Shown one piece after another: positions 35,141 to 48,245 of a stretch of DNA of 64,000 nt. This DNA comes from Eudromia elegans (taxonomy: Eukaryota > Chordata > Aves > Tinamiformes > Tinamidae): the NCBI GenBank assembly GCA_003342815.1, contig PTEX01000496.1, forward strand, positions 1-64,000, read 5' to 3'. Each line of letters opens with the position of its first letter. Positions within the stretch are counted from its first letter, which is position 1. Position numbers and translations under genes: made by a program. The notes beneath the pieces are model-generated. The model searched no databases. It saw only the letters and a program-made list of their open reading frames with translations, and had not been told where the DNA came from.

Positions 35141-38100
35141 TTCAAAAATTAAAGGAATACCTTGATGGCTGCTGAAGGTGGGGATTTGCCTCTGATAAAT
35201 CACAATTAGTGCTCTACAGGGAAGGGAGGCTTGTACATGGTGTGGTATCTCTACTCCTAAAAGTGCTGTGTGTGGGAAGAACCATGGATCTTGTCCAAAG
35301 CAGCTTTAAGTGCTGAGCCAAACTACAGGATCAGGCATTAGGGAGAAGGAGGGAAGGAAAAGTACAGAGCCTGTGGTCATTGTCTATATGTAAAAAATAG
35401 GCACATACACCAAAATACACATTGTATGCATATATACACAAACACACACCTATAAACTTGGTTCTGGATGGATATGTTCATAAAAGAACTACTAAAGTGT
35501 CTCAAAATGTAATTCCTGTTAAATACTATTCCTTTTGAAATAAGAAATGTTCATTTTTGATGGAGGGAGGAAAAAGACATCTAAAAATAATCTAGTTAAC
35601 ATATTAAATATCTTGCTCTTGAAATATCTGTAGGTTTTCCTGAATTGCCTGCCTTCTCTATACGTTGCCTGGGTGACAATTTTTTTGTGCTCTATGAAGT
35701 TCTGATACTTCAGTATAATTCTAAAGAAACACTGTGGTGGGTCTGGGTTTCCTAAAGTGTCTCATAATGCCATACCTGTAAGCAATTAACACTTTAGCTA
35801 GTTAAATGAAGGCATGGGGATTTCATTCCTGCAAAAGGGATAATATGTATAGCAAATTATTGTGTTCTTTATTATCTTGTATGTTTGATGCCAAGAGCAT
35901 GATGTGATTGAGTTATACTGCAGCATGCAATCATATACCACATGGTCTATATGGTATTATCTATATAAAATCTTGGACGTGGTTGCTGAGCCTCTTCTAA
36001 AGTGAACTTTGGCTTGGATATAGAAGCCACGGCCTGGATCATCATTTTTAAATGTATCTCCATTTACTAAGCACATAATGCACTGTCTAGCTGACTGACT
36101 TGCTCATTCAGGAGGTTCGCTGAATTTTACAGTGATAGTGACAGTTAATATACAGTGATTAACTATTGAAAGTTTATACTTTTTTATATATAATTTGTTA
36201 AAACCTACTTGTACCTTTTGTTCAGTGAATGTGTATAGTAACACACTTCCTCTTTCGTAAGCACTATCGAAAGATACTTATCTGCAAACATTTAGAACTT
36301 TTTATCTTGCCTTGCAGTTGGTTTTTAGTAAAGTAGAACAAGAAAAGAAAATTTTACAGTGAATTTTCCCCAAAACTCGTGTTCTGGCTAAGTTTAAGAT
36401 AATGATAGAAGGGAGGAAGGACTAGAAAGCATGTGAATTGGAACATAAATTTTAAATGAGTTGTAGTTTCCAATAAGCTACTGCAAGAGTTTCTGTGGCA
36501 CTGTTGTTTTCCAAAAGCAAAGCATATTTCATTAAACCATATCTGACTTTTATCTTGAGAAAGTACATTAAGAAGTAGACATTCGAAGAAAAACTTGTTA
36601 CTTGGCCATTATTTTGTAACTCTATGATTTTTTTTTTTTTCTGTTAGAGTGTGGAATCTGCCCTTTTTATTTTCTTTAATACCATGGAAAATCTTTTTTG
36701 ATATTTTGAATTTATCAAACTGGTTATGTATAGATTCATATCACACTCCACTGTGATGTCAAGATCAGTAGAAATGGGCTGTTTTTGTCAAGGTTGTTTA
36801 ATAAAATTTTTTTCTGTTTAGTCTGTGTCATATACTAGAACCATCATCTCTGTCTTGAGTTTTGCAGGCCTGACTTAAAATGCAAAGCAGAGATCTGTGA
36901 CATCTGTGACCTAAACCTGTTTCTTTAGCCCTAAATGTACCCTTAAATTTCAGAGGCGTGTAGTAGTTTTAGGGAATCAAACAGCATGGTAGGGACATAT
37001 GTTCCTGTCAGAATAGTGGGGTTTGTGTTCTGATTTTTTTGTTTGTTTTGTTCCCCTCCCAATAATTAGATTAATTCAATTAGACTTTGTGTGATCTTTT
37101 TCTTTATTATCTCAAGTGTAATGTTTTGCTGAGCGCAAGAGGGAGAAATAGCTAAGGATTTGAAATATGCCCTTCAAAATACCAAATTGCTCAACTGAAT
37201 CCTAAAATTCTTCTCAGAAGAGTTTCTGATTGTTATGGAAATTGGATGTTATGTTTTTAAACAATAACTTCTTCTTAGCATAGCATTTGTGAAGAAATTA
37301 GTCTTGCTGGTTACTGCCAGACTCCATCTTGACTGGAATAGAGACCAAAGATTAAATATGCAGAGAGATTTGTTGCCTGTTGGATATTGCTTACTATATT
37401 TGCTGTATTTTCTGTATCCAACATACAGACGAACAATACTTCTACTCTGTGAAGACTTTCTCTTCTCTCTGCCTACCCTTTTCTATTTGCTAGTTCCACT
37501 GATGCAGGCATTTGATCTTTTATTTCCTCATGATGTAAAATCTTCGCTGATCCATTCAGTGATCACTGCAGGCCTGTGGCAGTGATGATGGCATACGCCT
37601 CACTGTGCACTGACTTTTTGTCTCTTTGCTGGTGTTGTTTTGCTTAAGTAGTAAAGATCTCTCTTGGCTATCCATGGTGGAAAACACAACTACAAACTTG
37701 ATGACGTTGCACTAACTTGCTACGTTAGCATCTCCTTGCTTCCTTGATCAGAGCTACACGCTGTGGATGTAATCAGAGGCTGCTTCTGCTGAGGCAGGCA
37801 TTTGCTCCTTGTATGCTCCAAAAGCAATCAGAAGAGAATCTGTTTTATTAGAGAACATTATAGGAAACAGTGGGTGCTAATGTCATAGATAAATGTGCAC
37901 TCTCCCTCTCCCCCTTGCCCTTCCAGAGATTGGAGCATTTGGGTATACACAGATAGGTCGGTGTGGTGGCCCTTAGACAGTCTTCCCCCTGCTCTGAGCA
38001 GTTGCACATGATCTTGGCTAGCAGCATTTGTCTTGAATGCTGTCTAAGGAGTTTCTACCAAGGGTTCTGCTATACAGAAAGGAGTCCATAAACGGGGTGT

Positions 38101-39544
38101 GAGGTGATAAATTGCATGGTAGCATAGCTAATTCATTCCTCATTATGATTGCCTTTTGGCTGTTGGTTAAGCTGAGGCATAGGTACCACTCATGCACTCT
38201 TCTTGTGAGGCTGAGAGGTCAGTTAAATCCCATGCAGCTGAGGTTTGGATCCCTTTTCATCATGACTTTCTTCAAGGCTCATGTGACTTCCTCCAGATAA
38301 TAAATTAGCAACTAAGTATGAAATGAAATACCATGTTGATTCTGTTCTTTAAACTTGAACACAAACTCCCTGAAGATACATAGTGTGGGGAGAACAGTTA
38401 CTGTAGTTGGTGGTTTTTTTTTTTTTTCCCTTTAGAAATTGGCTCTAAAAAAATCCCTTGCCTGACTCATTCAGACTTATTTAAAATATTCCACTAGAAG
38501 ATTCTTAGCAATATGATGTGTCAGGATTTCAATCATCTGTCATGGGAAAGAAGAGCAGGTACTAGGGAAGAAACACATGACTAGTGCACTCAAACAACTA
38601 ATTCATATTCAAAAAATAAGTATTCACCATGAACAAATCTAGAATAGTTTTGAAAGCTCCAGAGTATAAGTTCATGAAAGCACTGTATTTTTATGCAAAG
38701 ACTTTTTAAAACTACTATCTCTACTTAATTGGTATTAACAATATCTCTTGTCTCTTGCACTTGTATTTTGCAGAATATTTGTGACTTCAAATTTATCACT
38801 TTATGAAATTGTCTCCCAAATTAGTCATACCATAGGCTATAGTAATGAGAGGTATATTTTTGAAGTATGAATCTGTATAAACACACTGAAATCCCAACAT
38901 TACGAAAAAGGAGAGTAATATTCCTTGCTGCAAAATGTTACACCATTTCACATGCTAAATAGGCAAGGCAATACTTCAGTCAGAATACAAAGCAATGTTA
39001 TTTAAAACTCATGCTTCATCTTTCATGAATACCTCTTTTACATTTTAAAAAGAAGGAATCTTCAATCTATCAACAATTGAGAGAATTCTTACAAGAATAA
39101 GCGTTATTTTTTAGTAAAGAAAGCAAAACTTGCCAAAAATTGTAACCATAGAATGGGGAGCTCTGCTCCAGCTCTGCCTGGCATCACTTGCCAGTACATC
39201 CCATGGCAGGTGCTGGAACTAATGGGAAACTTTCTCTGAGATGTGGGTTTATGTGAAGTAATATGAAATTCTTGAAACAAGTTTTCAATTTCTCAGTCCA
39301 AAATCCCCCACAGCCTTTCTTTGATTCTCAGATTGGGAAAGAAAAGCAATTTGAGTTTCTTAGTCAAAGTAGTACGATATGCTACAGTTCTGACTTTGCA
39401 GTGTCATAGCTATTAATAGTTATATTTCCAAAATGGATCTCAGTGCTCTGATAAAACCCAACTTTACCTCACATTCACTTCTGACAAACCTAATCTCTTC
39501 AGTTGGCAGGAATATGTGGGGCTTTCATGTTTGCCAGAATGTTT
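35141..39544 (+). other. AT-rich presumed intronic DNA
   Basis: No exon, RNA gene or repeat family is recognised. Short CA-rich (35403-35450) and T-rich (36629-36640, 38411-38428) tracts occur. Two of the T-rich tracts are followed by AG and mimic splice acceptors, but the sequence after them shows no convincing exon. Confidence 0.45.
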
Positions 39545-39672
39545 CATATATGTATATAATATGTATGTACACATATAGTTTATATACATATGTGTGCATG
39601 AGCATATGCATGTATAGGTGTTTATATCTACATACATGTAATATGAAAATGAGTATATATGTATATACACAT
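39545..39672. repeat. Imperfect alternating TA/TG/CA tract
   Basis: About 125 bases are dominated by tatatgtatata, acacatat and tgtgtgcatgagcatatgcatg words with little regular phasing. It is a decayed compound dinucleotide repeat. The alternating purine-pyrimidine pattern could in principle form Z-DNA or cruciforms. The frames that cross it (Tyr/Cys/Met/Ile-rich) are artefacts of the repeat. Confidence 0.75.
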
Positions 39673-40119
39673 AAACGCTGAAAAAATGAAAACAAGTCTA
39701 ATTTCAGTTCAGATTCCTTATTAAATATTTTCATGTAATTCAATTAGCATGCTGTTGGCAGCAGTTTACAGAACACTTGTCAAAGTAGAGAGCAACTTGG
39801 CATATTTTGTTTTCAGAACTTCAAGTGTCAAATTATTTAAATCCAATCAGATCTTAAAATGCTGGAATTAAACCTGCGTAAGATTTTTTTTTTTTTCTTT
39901 CTTTCTTTCCTACTGCACAAAAGTTTACTGGTATAGGAATTGACTTCACGGGTGTTTCATTCAGATATGAACGTGACTTTATGGAGGATACCCCTTTACA
40001 GGTATTTTAAGCCAGAAATTACTTCCAGTGTGTATGCAACTTATTTAATGAAGTGATGAACAAAGTACATAAACCTGAATAAACTGGAAGGGACAAAAGC
40101 TGTCAGCTGGGAGTGAGGC
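39673..40119 (+). other. AT-rich presumed intronic DNA with a T14(CTTT)n tract
   Basis: The T-rich and CTTT tract lies at about 39885-39909. Nothing else is recognised. Confidence 0.5.
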
Positions 40120-40312
40120 TGATGATTAACTTCTTGTCAGTCAGAACTCCCAAATCCCTCCCTGGAGCTGCTCTCCACCAAGCCAACCCCTAATCTGTCC
40201 TGGTACTTGGGGTTATTCCTCTCCGAATGCAGGAGCCTGCCTGCACTTGTCCTTGTTGAACCTCACGAGGTTCCTCTCTGCCCAATTCTCCAACCTGTTT
40301 AGTTCTCTGTCC
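40120..40312 (-). mobile_element. CR1 LINE fragment, internal ORF2 region
   Basis: On the minus strand it covers the ORF2 segment after the catalytic FADD motif. The sequence at 40253-40300 (ttgaacctcacgaggttcct and onward) is the same piece seen at 5762-5806 in the first CR1 fragment and, inverted, near 52655-52700. It is degraded and has no open frame or 3' end. Confidence 0.72.
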
Positions 40313-43300
40313 CTTACCACAAGTCAAGCTCATTCATGTATTGATATTCATAAAGATTCTATGAAAACTAAATTTATCCCATGCTTCAATACATATATTT
40401 CTATAGAAAGTGAGAATAATAGTTTATTTTAGAATGAAAGAAAAGATTTCTGAATCAATTGTTAAAAGACAGAATCTAAAATCTAGAAATCTAAAGCACT
40501 AGAAAGTGCAAGTGTGCAAAACCTACTCTTTTTTGGGATTGCAAGCATGTTTGGTGTTTGGTTGCAAACCTGCTTAAGCTCTTATTATGAAGAGTTCTGT
40601 GTTTGATGCGTTTACCCTTACTGTGTAACACTGTGTTTTTAATTCAGTTCATGAAAGGTTGGTGGCAATAGTCATAAGCTCACTCATTTGAAAGGTAGTC
40701 CTGGTATTCCAGTTATGATTATGAGAGAGCTATGATCCACTCATGATAATACCTATGATCCTTATAGTAATGATCCAAACTCTGGTATGAAATGAATGCA
40801 GTTTTATTCACTCCTTTAATCAACATTATCTGATTGAGATATTTATTTGTTTATTTATTTATTTCACAAAGAATGAAATGTATAATGGTGAACTATACAA
40901 CTTCTTTATTATTTCAGAGATAAACAATATAGATGATTTGTTTTACCTTTTGGGGAGTAACTAGTCTTTCTGTGAGATCATGAAGATTATGAGGAATGGC
41001 ATGGTGTAAAAATTAAAATGTCAGGTTATTGCAGGTAAGATTCTGCAGTCCATTCCTTTAAAGCAAAAGATACAAAACTCTTCTACTGTGTCAGGTTGTT
41101 TATATGTGTTTATATATGTTTTATATGTTTATATATTTATATATATATATGTATGCTTATATATATAAAAGGCTTAGAGTGTGCTTTGAGGGTGTGTACT
41201 GCAGCTTCTGTCTCTTTACTCTGCAGGTTTTTGAATATATTCTCTTGAATATAGGACTTGAATAACAGCAGCAGTTTTAACAGGATTTGCTACTGTGTAG
41301 CACAATCAAGCTGTGAGAAGGGGGCAGGGGAAAGCTTTCATCCGAGTCTGTTGAAAATAATGATTTTAAATTACTTGTGTACTTGCTATTAAGAGTAGAT
41401 CTAAGTACTTTAGATTACATTCTACTTGTGCACCTAAGAGAATTGACTGGAATGTGGTAGAACTGACTCGTGGTGGTAGAGAAAGCATGTTTGTGATTTG
41501 TTTGTTTTCTGTCATATTTTTAATTGGAACTTGATTCAAATTATTATTGTTCTCTACTGTAAAGTAAAGTGATCTAGCAGTACACTAAACCTTTCCAGCC
41601 TAATTTCTGATGATGTCAGATATTGATGTCTTGGCCTAGAAGGGTGCAGTTCCAGTTGTGACTGATAGTCAAATATGGCTTATGATGCCTAGAGGTGGAA
41701 GTCATGAAAGAATATTGTTGTAGGGAAGGAGGAAAATCTTGGATCTGCTTTAAGGTTTTCATGGATGAAGGTTTTTGGTTTTGTTTTTAACTTTGCTTTA
41801 GTGTCCACCAATCCCAATACCCTTAAAAGCATAGCAATGTAAGCAGTTCAATTTTAACAGTTCCCACTGGGAAAGAAGTTAGAAGAAGAGATGGTAAAAC
41901 CTATAGGTGTTTTAGAAAGATTTGTTTCAAGTGTTTTTTTTTATAACCCGTTGTTTAAATATTTAATGCAATGTAAACATAAACAGTTACTCTTCTACAA
42001 GGAATATTTTCATTAAATATCTATTCAAAACAGAAGCATATATTTTGTAATATGACAGTAGGACTATGAGATGCTTATCTAAGGAACAGAAAGTGTATTT
42101 TATTTTATAAATTATCAGATAATTAGTTTTAACTTGCTTTTTTTTTTTTTTTAACTGTCAAGCTTGTGGGATTGTAGACCTCAGGCTTTGTCAGTAGAGT
42201 ATTGAGGTGTACAGACACAGACACACAGGACTACGTTTGCATTGTGACTCTTCCAGTCTTGCCTACATACACACACACAATTAAGCTCTCATGAGGATAT
42301 ATTTTACAATCTAGCAAAATCCTCTAGAGTATAAATTTTGGTGACTGCTTTTTCATTGATCATGTCCCATGTGTTTTACTGTCTGTAAACTTGCTTTCTC
42401 AGTTGTTCTTTTTCCTGAACCTCACTGACTCATAGCAGGGGGATCCCTTTTGATTCAGGTTGTGTTCTGTAAATTCTCAGAAATCTGTCTTCGTGAAATG
42501 CATTTTTTTAAAAAAACAGTATCTATAATGCATTTTTATGTGTTTGCTTGCTCCCATGTTATTTCCCCTAAGTGTTGACACTTCATCCTTAATCTTTTTC
42601 ACCTGCGTGTTTCTCTTGTGAAGTGTGTGGTGCACAAATTCCTGAGACTCTGCTAAGTACTGTGGCAGGGTTATATCTCTACTCATTAATTGTTGCATAA
42701 TCATTGCTGAATGAAAGAGGTAAGATCAACAGGAAGAATATTTAAGTTACTGTTAAAGGAAAATAATTTTAAAACTGTGGGAAGCCCCAAAAGCTTTTCC
42801 TCAGTCTTTTACACAGATTTTAATCGATTTGGCCCTGACCCTTTCTTATCTTAAAATTTCTGAAACTTGTATTTCCCAATGATTGCGGTTAGAATATATC
42901 TGACCCTTTGGTGACTGATGTCATACTCCAGTTGTTGTGCAATGTGCTGAATTTAATTTTTCTTTTAGAAATTACCTTATCTAAATCTAGTTAGATATTC
43001 TGTTTGAATCATGTATAATGAAGAGTGTAATCCATGTGGAGGAGTAAGTTGTAATATTGCGTACAAAGTGGTCAGAACTCGTGAACACTCATCGTTGAAG
43101 TTTATTCTGTCAAATCTGTTTTCTCCCCTCTCCCAGTTGCTGACTACTGAACCTCTGAAGTTTAGTCTCAGCCATGGAGAAAACTTTGGAAAGAAAGGTG
43201 AAATGGCATTCTAGTTGGCATCAGTGTTCTTATGCTAATTATACAGCTACTATTTGTTTATGTGAAGGAAAATGTTACCAGAAAATGAATAGCAAGTTGT

Positions 43301-43826
43301 AGTAGTCACTCAAAAGCCATGTGACACCAAGTAAGTATGAGTATTTGGCACCAAATAGCTAGTAATAGCCCTATAATATCAAATCCTGGGAATAGGCATG
43401 GAAGGCTTTTTCTGCTTACTCTATTCCTGCCAAGACCATCCCATCCCATCCCTTCTCCAAGGTAGATTTCATTAAATAACACATATCCTTCCTAGTCTTG
43501 TCCCCCTCCACAACTTTCATCCTGGTTTCACAGCCCCACGGCCCCCACTCTGGAATGAGTAACAATGTTGTATTGCTTTCTGCCAAATATGAATGGAATT
43601 GGTTCAGAAAGGATGATTCATTTTATGCAATTTAAACAGGGAATTTACAGTACAATGTCAATGCTCTGTCAGTAATGAAAACTAGAATATGAAATTGTGA
43701 ATATGATTCTCCTGCATAGACAGGCTGCAAATGCAGTTAACTTTGTTCTTATTGAATTTGTTTTTTAACATTATATTTTGTTGTCTTACAAAAAGTATGT
43801 AATTCTAGTATAATTGTAAATGAATC
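40313..43826 (+). other. AT-rich presumed intronic DNA
   Basis: No exon or RNA gene is recognised. It includes a TTTA run at 40848-40864, an AT/TATG-rich simple tract at 41098-41170 and a T14 run near 42138-42152. Confidence 0.45.
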
Positions 43827-43885
43827 TTTGATTCAGTGGATTGACTGGATTTAAAAGTCAATTGAGGTCAATTCACTGAATCAAA
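43827..43885. repeat. Short stem-loop: 19-bp inverted repeat with a 21-base loop
   Basis: The left arm (43827-43845) is tttgattcagtggattgac and the right arm (43867-43885) is gtcaattcactgaatcaaa. They are complementary at 18 of 19 positions. The loop (43846-43866) contains a partial repeat of the right arm (agtcaatt). A transcript of either strand would fold into a compact hairpin, similar in size to a small microRNA precursor. No conservation or expression evidence is available here. Confidence 0.85.
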
Positions 43886-45099
43886 ACATGAAAATGAAGA
43901 CATGGTGCATGTGGGGGGAGTACTGTCAGTGCTTATGATTATTTTGCTTAATTTTGATTTTGTGGGGAACATTCTACAGTTCATACCTAATTACCTATTA
44001 ATGGAAGCTATGTCAAGTACAGACTGTGCCCCAAGTCTGTGCCACAGACAATAAGGATCATTCTCAAGATGACACAGGAGTGATGTATGTGATGATGTTG
44101 GCAGCACGATTTTCCGTGTGGAATGACAGAAAATTCAGTTTCTGTTGTATGTTTTGCATGAGATCAAAAGCACCTGTTTTCCTTTCCTTTCTCTTTCCCT
44201 TTCCTTTCCACTAAAATAATCACCTTGTTCACTTCCAGCTATGGTAACTCATTAGCACTGAACATTATTAATCTGTGGAGGTCAGAAGAGTGAAACTTAA
44301 AAAGAAGCACCGAAGAAAAAGAATGTTTTGCATATTTGTAGATATTTTACTGAAAAGGTTTACTTAAATATTTAGAATGCAATATGCAATGTAGATCTCT
44401 AATAGTGTTCTTAAATCAAAAGATGATTTTACTTCTGTTTGCTCTGTGGTTACTAACACCGAGAAAAAGAGCCTTGCCTTAAGGGAATCAATGAAGGAAA
44501 GCATAAAAACCTCTAGTCAATAATTACCCGTCAGTAACTGCCACATCTCAAGTGGGGTTTCATATCACAATATTTGGCTACTAAAACACCGATAGTTCTT
44601 TAGCTTTACTGTTTATTATATCTGCTTGCTGAAACTTGTGGACCATATTTTGCTTTTACACAATAGTTAATGAAATTCATCCTTAAAATGCCCCTCAGGA
44701 CCATGCCCAGCCTTATGTAAAACTTCTTAATCAGTCATTTATTTTCAGTCCAACACAGTAACAGGGCAGTTGTGTCCAGTTAATGGCAAAGCCCTCAGCT
44801 TTGCCTTCTCTTGTAGCAGACTGCCATACCTGCCCTTATTTCTTATTCTATGTTTGCCTAAAAGGCTGCTAAGCACTTGCCTCTTCTGAGGCCTCTGTGC
44901 CTCAGGGGCGAGAAACTAATTGCTCACATCCTGCAGGGTTCAGGACCCTTTTTGAGTCCACTAGCCAGGAAGTGGGCTGTCAGCACGTTCCCAATGCCCG
45001 TGCCTGGTTTGCTGCTGGAGCAGGGCTAGCTGCTCTTCCAGATCCTGAATAAGATATATCGCATCATTATGTCCTGATATTTTATGCATTTTTGTTGGA
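43886..45099 (+). other. Presumed intronic DNA
   Basis: No exon or RNA gene is recognised. A polypyrimidine tract of CCTTT/CTTTCC words lies at about 44176-44211. Confidence 0.45.
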
Positions 45100-45265
45100 T
45101 AACATTAACATTTATGAAGCACTTTCTATTCAGAACTTATGCAATACAGAACACCTTTGGGAGCTACTGTTGTATTACTAACTTATCTTATAGATGAGAA
45201 AGTAAATTGACTTGCCAAGGGCCACGTGAAGTCTCTGAAGGAGCCAGAAATAAACATGGATTCAT
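45100..45265 (-). mobile_element. MIR-type SINE remnant
   Basis: The plus strand reads as the complement of a MIR element. 'catttatgaagcactttcta' is followed by 'atagatgagaaagtaaattg' and 'acttgccaagggccacgtga'. This keeps the characteristic order of the MIR core (tgtaaaat ... cttgggcaag ... on its own strand). It is diverged, as expected for an ancient amniote SINE. The C-terminal part of a 161-codon minus-strand frame (45188-45673) is made of this element. Confidence 0.7.
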
Positions 45266-47463
45266 CAAGGGATCCTTTTGCCTGCACAATAATACCTTTA
45301 CTTTAGACATAATAGCAAGAGCAACAGAAGCATAGTGCTGGTAAGAACTAAAAATTTTAAAAACTAATGGAAATGCACATGCTCTTTCTAGTGAAATTAT
45401 CACGTAGCAACACCCCTTCAACAAGGATGCACAAAGCAGTGAGTTCTCTTCTGCTGGTACGTGGATGCCTGTGCCGTGACTGTCTGCCAGCTGAACTTGC
45501 TGCCTGTTGAATGAGCCTGAGGCAGAGATAGTAAGTCCTGTGCCAATGATGAACGGGGCTTGCTTCTGTAACTCTCTTTTTTTGTTTTGTTTCAGTGGTT
45601 CTGTCCAGAATGGTCTGCCTGTGGCTCTGGACCTAGAAAATGAGATGTTTATGAGATGATTCCACCTGCGCACAATGGGAGCTGATTTGCAGTATTTGTG
45701 TTGCTAGGTTTTGAGAGGTTCCCATAGAAAAAGAGCACAAATTGGGTGATCAGAAGAGAGCTAAAGCATAAAGTATGCACTTCTCAAAGTTAAGAATGAG
45801 GATGCAAATCACAGCTAAGAAGTAACAGGATGATTAATTTGGAAGTAAATGTTTTTGTCCTTTAAAATATATTTTTGTGCTGCTAGGTCAGTGCTTCATC
45901 ACTTGCTAGATGTTACAAGCAGGTACACGTTTTATACAGGGACAGCACCTGTAACACAAATTATTTCCTCAAGAAGCATCAAAGACTGTGCCTATTGCTA
46001 TTTTCAGAATTAGACTCTCTTCATTTTCATGTAGTGTTGTAGCAGGCAATAGTGAGCCTCTCTGATGAGAAATACTATTTCTGAAAGGATGTGCTATTAA
46101 TGTGTCACCCCACTAAGTAGTTTGTAATCATGTAGCTCTAGTGTTTTGTAGTGCCAAATGTGCCCCACACAACTGTTGCGTTAGGGGCCATAAAAGTACA
46201 CATCTTATTATAGCATAGCACTTTCATAGGTTTGCATAAATATAGTCTTGCTTTTTGAAACAATATTGCCCTGAATTTATAGCCCATATTACACTCTGGG
46301 AAGTGCTGTAGATGAAAAATCATTTGGCAGCTATCTAGCTTTTTATGCAGCTTGCTTTTCTTGCTTGCCCAGTGTTCTTCCAGTTGCTGTTAATGGCCTG
46401 TAATAAAGCTCTGACTGAAATTCTTGCCAAGAATCTGAGTATGCACTGAAACATGTAATATCATGCTATTTCTTTACTTTCTAATTTCTCTTGATTTTCT
46501 AGCACTTTTTTTTTTTCCTCAAAAAACTGTTGATATGGTTTGCACAGCCAAATTGTGATGCAGGAATAAACACAGCTTAGTGCTAGCAAACTTGGACAAA
46601 ACAATGCTCTTGCCACTGTGGATGCTATAGACTGAGATGGTTGCTCTTACTTCTTATGCATTTGAGAGAATGTTTCAGGGTAGTCAGGCTTCCTTTGCTT
46701 GTCTGGAGAGTAGCAAGTTATGAATAGTTTTATTTGGCATGTGACAGGAAAGATATTGTTTTGCCACCCCTTTGCCTCCAAAGCTCACCAGAAGTCTCAC
46801 TCAAAGTGTATTTAAATCATTCACTTGATTTCAGAGGCCATGAAAATGTGATTGCAGTCCAACTGGACCCTCAGAAGGCAGTATACAACATAAGTAAAGG
46901 TAGTAGGTTGCCAATTTCCTGAGTGTTGGCCAGTTTGAAAGGCTATTTGAATATAGGAACTCCAAGTCATAAGGGCCGTGACTTTTTTTTTTTTATTAGT
47001 ATAGCAAAGCAGAGATTGATAGATTGATGTTAGCATGCCTCTCAGCCACCAGCTGCCTCCTAATGATTCTCCCAGCTGTAATGCAAGTAGGAATGATTTT
47101 GAGGCTTTATCTTTAACTTTAGAGTGCTTATTTATTTATGGTGCAGTAATATTTTATTTAATAGTTCATTGAATTGTTTTTAGCATCCCTGAAGAGCTGT
47201 AAACCTTTTTTGAGCCAAAGACAAGCCAGATAATACCTGTTACCTCCTAGGCAGGTGTGTGCATGAGTGTATATGTGTATACATAAAATAGATATTATTT
47301 AATATATAATTATATGTATAATATATAATATATATATTTTAAAGACCACTAGCCAGTGATGACAGGTACAAGATCAAGGCTGAAAGAATGAAAGCTCAAT
47401 AGACTTTTCCTGTTGTTTTCAAGGGAGAAGTCCCCTTGTGGATCTGTGCCAGAGGTTGACATA
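45266..47463 (+). other. Presumed intronic DNA
   Basis: No exon or RNA gene is recognised. The 161-codon minus-strand frame 45188-45673 is not supported as a gene. An AT/TATA-rich simple tract lies at about 47264-47341. Confidence 0.45.
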
Positions 47464-48245
47464 ACCATAGAATTATAGAATCATTATGATGGGAAAAGAC
47501 CTTTGAGATCATCGAGTGCAGCCACAAGCTCCTCAACACCGTATCTGTTAAACCATGTCCCTCAGTGCCTCGTCTACACATTTCTTGAACACTGCCAGGG
47601 ACAGTGACTCCACTACTTCCCTGGGCAGCCTGGTCTAATGCTTTACCACTCTTTCCATGTAGAAATTTTTCCTAATATCCAACCTGAAACTTCTCTGGCA
47701 CCACTTGAGGCCATTTCCTCTTGTCCTATCTGCAGGTTTTCTGGAGAAGAGATTGATCGCTCCCTCCCCACAGCCTCATTTCAGGTAGTTGTGGAGAGCA
47801 TTAAGGTGTCTTCTGAGCCTCCTCTTCCTCAGACTAAACCACCCCAGTTCCTGCAGCTGCTCCTCGTAAGGTCTGTGCTCCAGCCCCTTCACCAGCTTTG
47901 TTGCCCTCCTTTGGACATACTCCAGCACCTCAAGGTCCTGTAGTGAAGGGCCCAAAACTGAACACAGTGTTTGAGGAGTGGCCTCACTAGTGCCGAGTAC
48001 AGGGGAACAATCATTTCCTCAGACCTACGGCTACACTGTTCCTAATAGAAGCCAGGAGGGTGTTGGCCTTCTTGGCCACCTGGGCACCGTGCTTGCTCAT
48101 GTTCAGCTGGCTCTCGACCAGCACTCCAGATCCTTTTCTGCCACACAGCTCTCCAGCCACTCTGCCCCAAGCCTGTAGTGCTGCATGAGGTTGTGGTGAC
48201 CAATGTGCAGGACCCATTGCTTGGCATTGTTTATCAGGATACTAC
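47464..48245 (-). mobile_element. CR1 LINE, 3' part (about 780 bases)
   Basis: Read on the minus strand, it covers the last quarter of ORF2 and the 3' UTR and ends in the octamer region (attctataattctatg, plus-strand 47465-47481). Recognisable ORF2 pieces include the segment corresponding to 'VAKKANTLL' near 48060-48085 and the '[14 protein letters not shown]'-like part around 47880-47920. Stops and small indels interrupt every frame. Its 3' UTR resembles the copy at 18.1-18.4 kb more than those at 34.6 and 53.4 kb. Short plus-strand frames in this interval are antisense artefacts. Confidence 0.9.

Noticed and set aside
34618..35175. 163-codon minus-strand and 117-codon plus-strand frames
   Set aside because: They overlap on opposite strands across a CR1 end and a GC-rich segment. 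The minus frame runs into CR1 3' UTR sequence and no protein is recognised.
45188..45673. 161-codon minus-strand open frame
   Set aside because: Its C-terminal part is the MIR-type SINE at 45100-45265, and the rest has no recognisable protein features.
47638..48227. Several frames of 60-100 codons on both strands
   Set aside because: They lie entirely in the CR1 fragment at 47464-48245. The plus-strand ones are antisense to CR1 ORF2.
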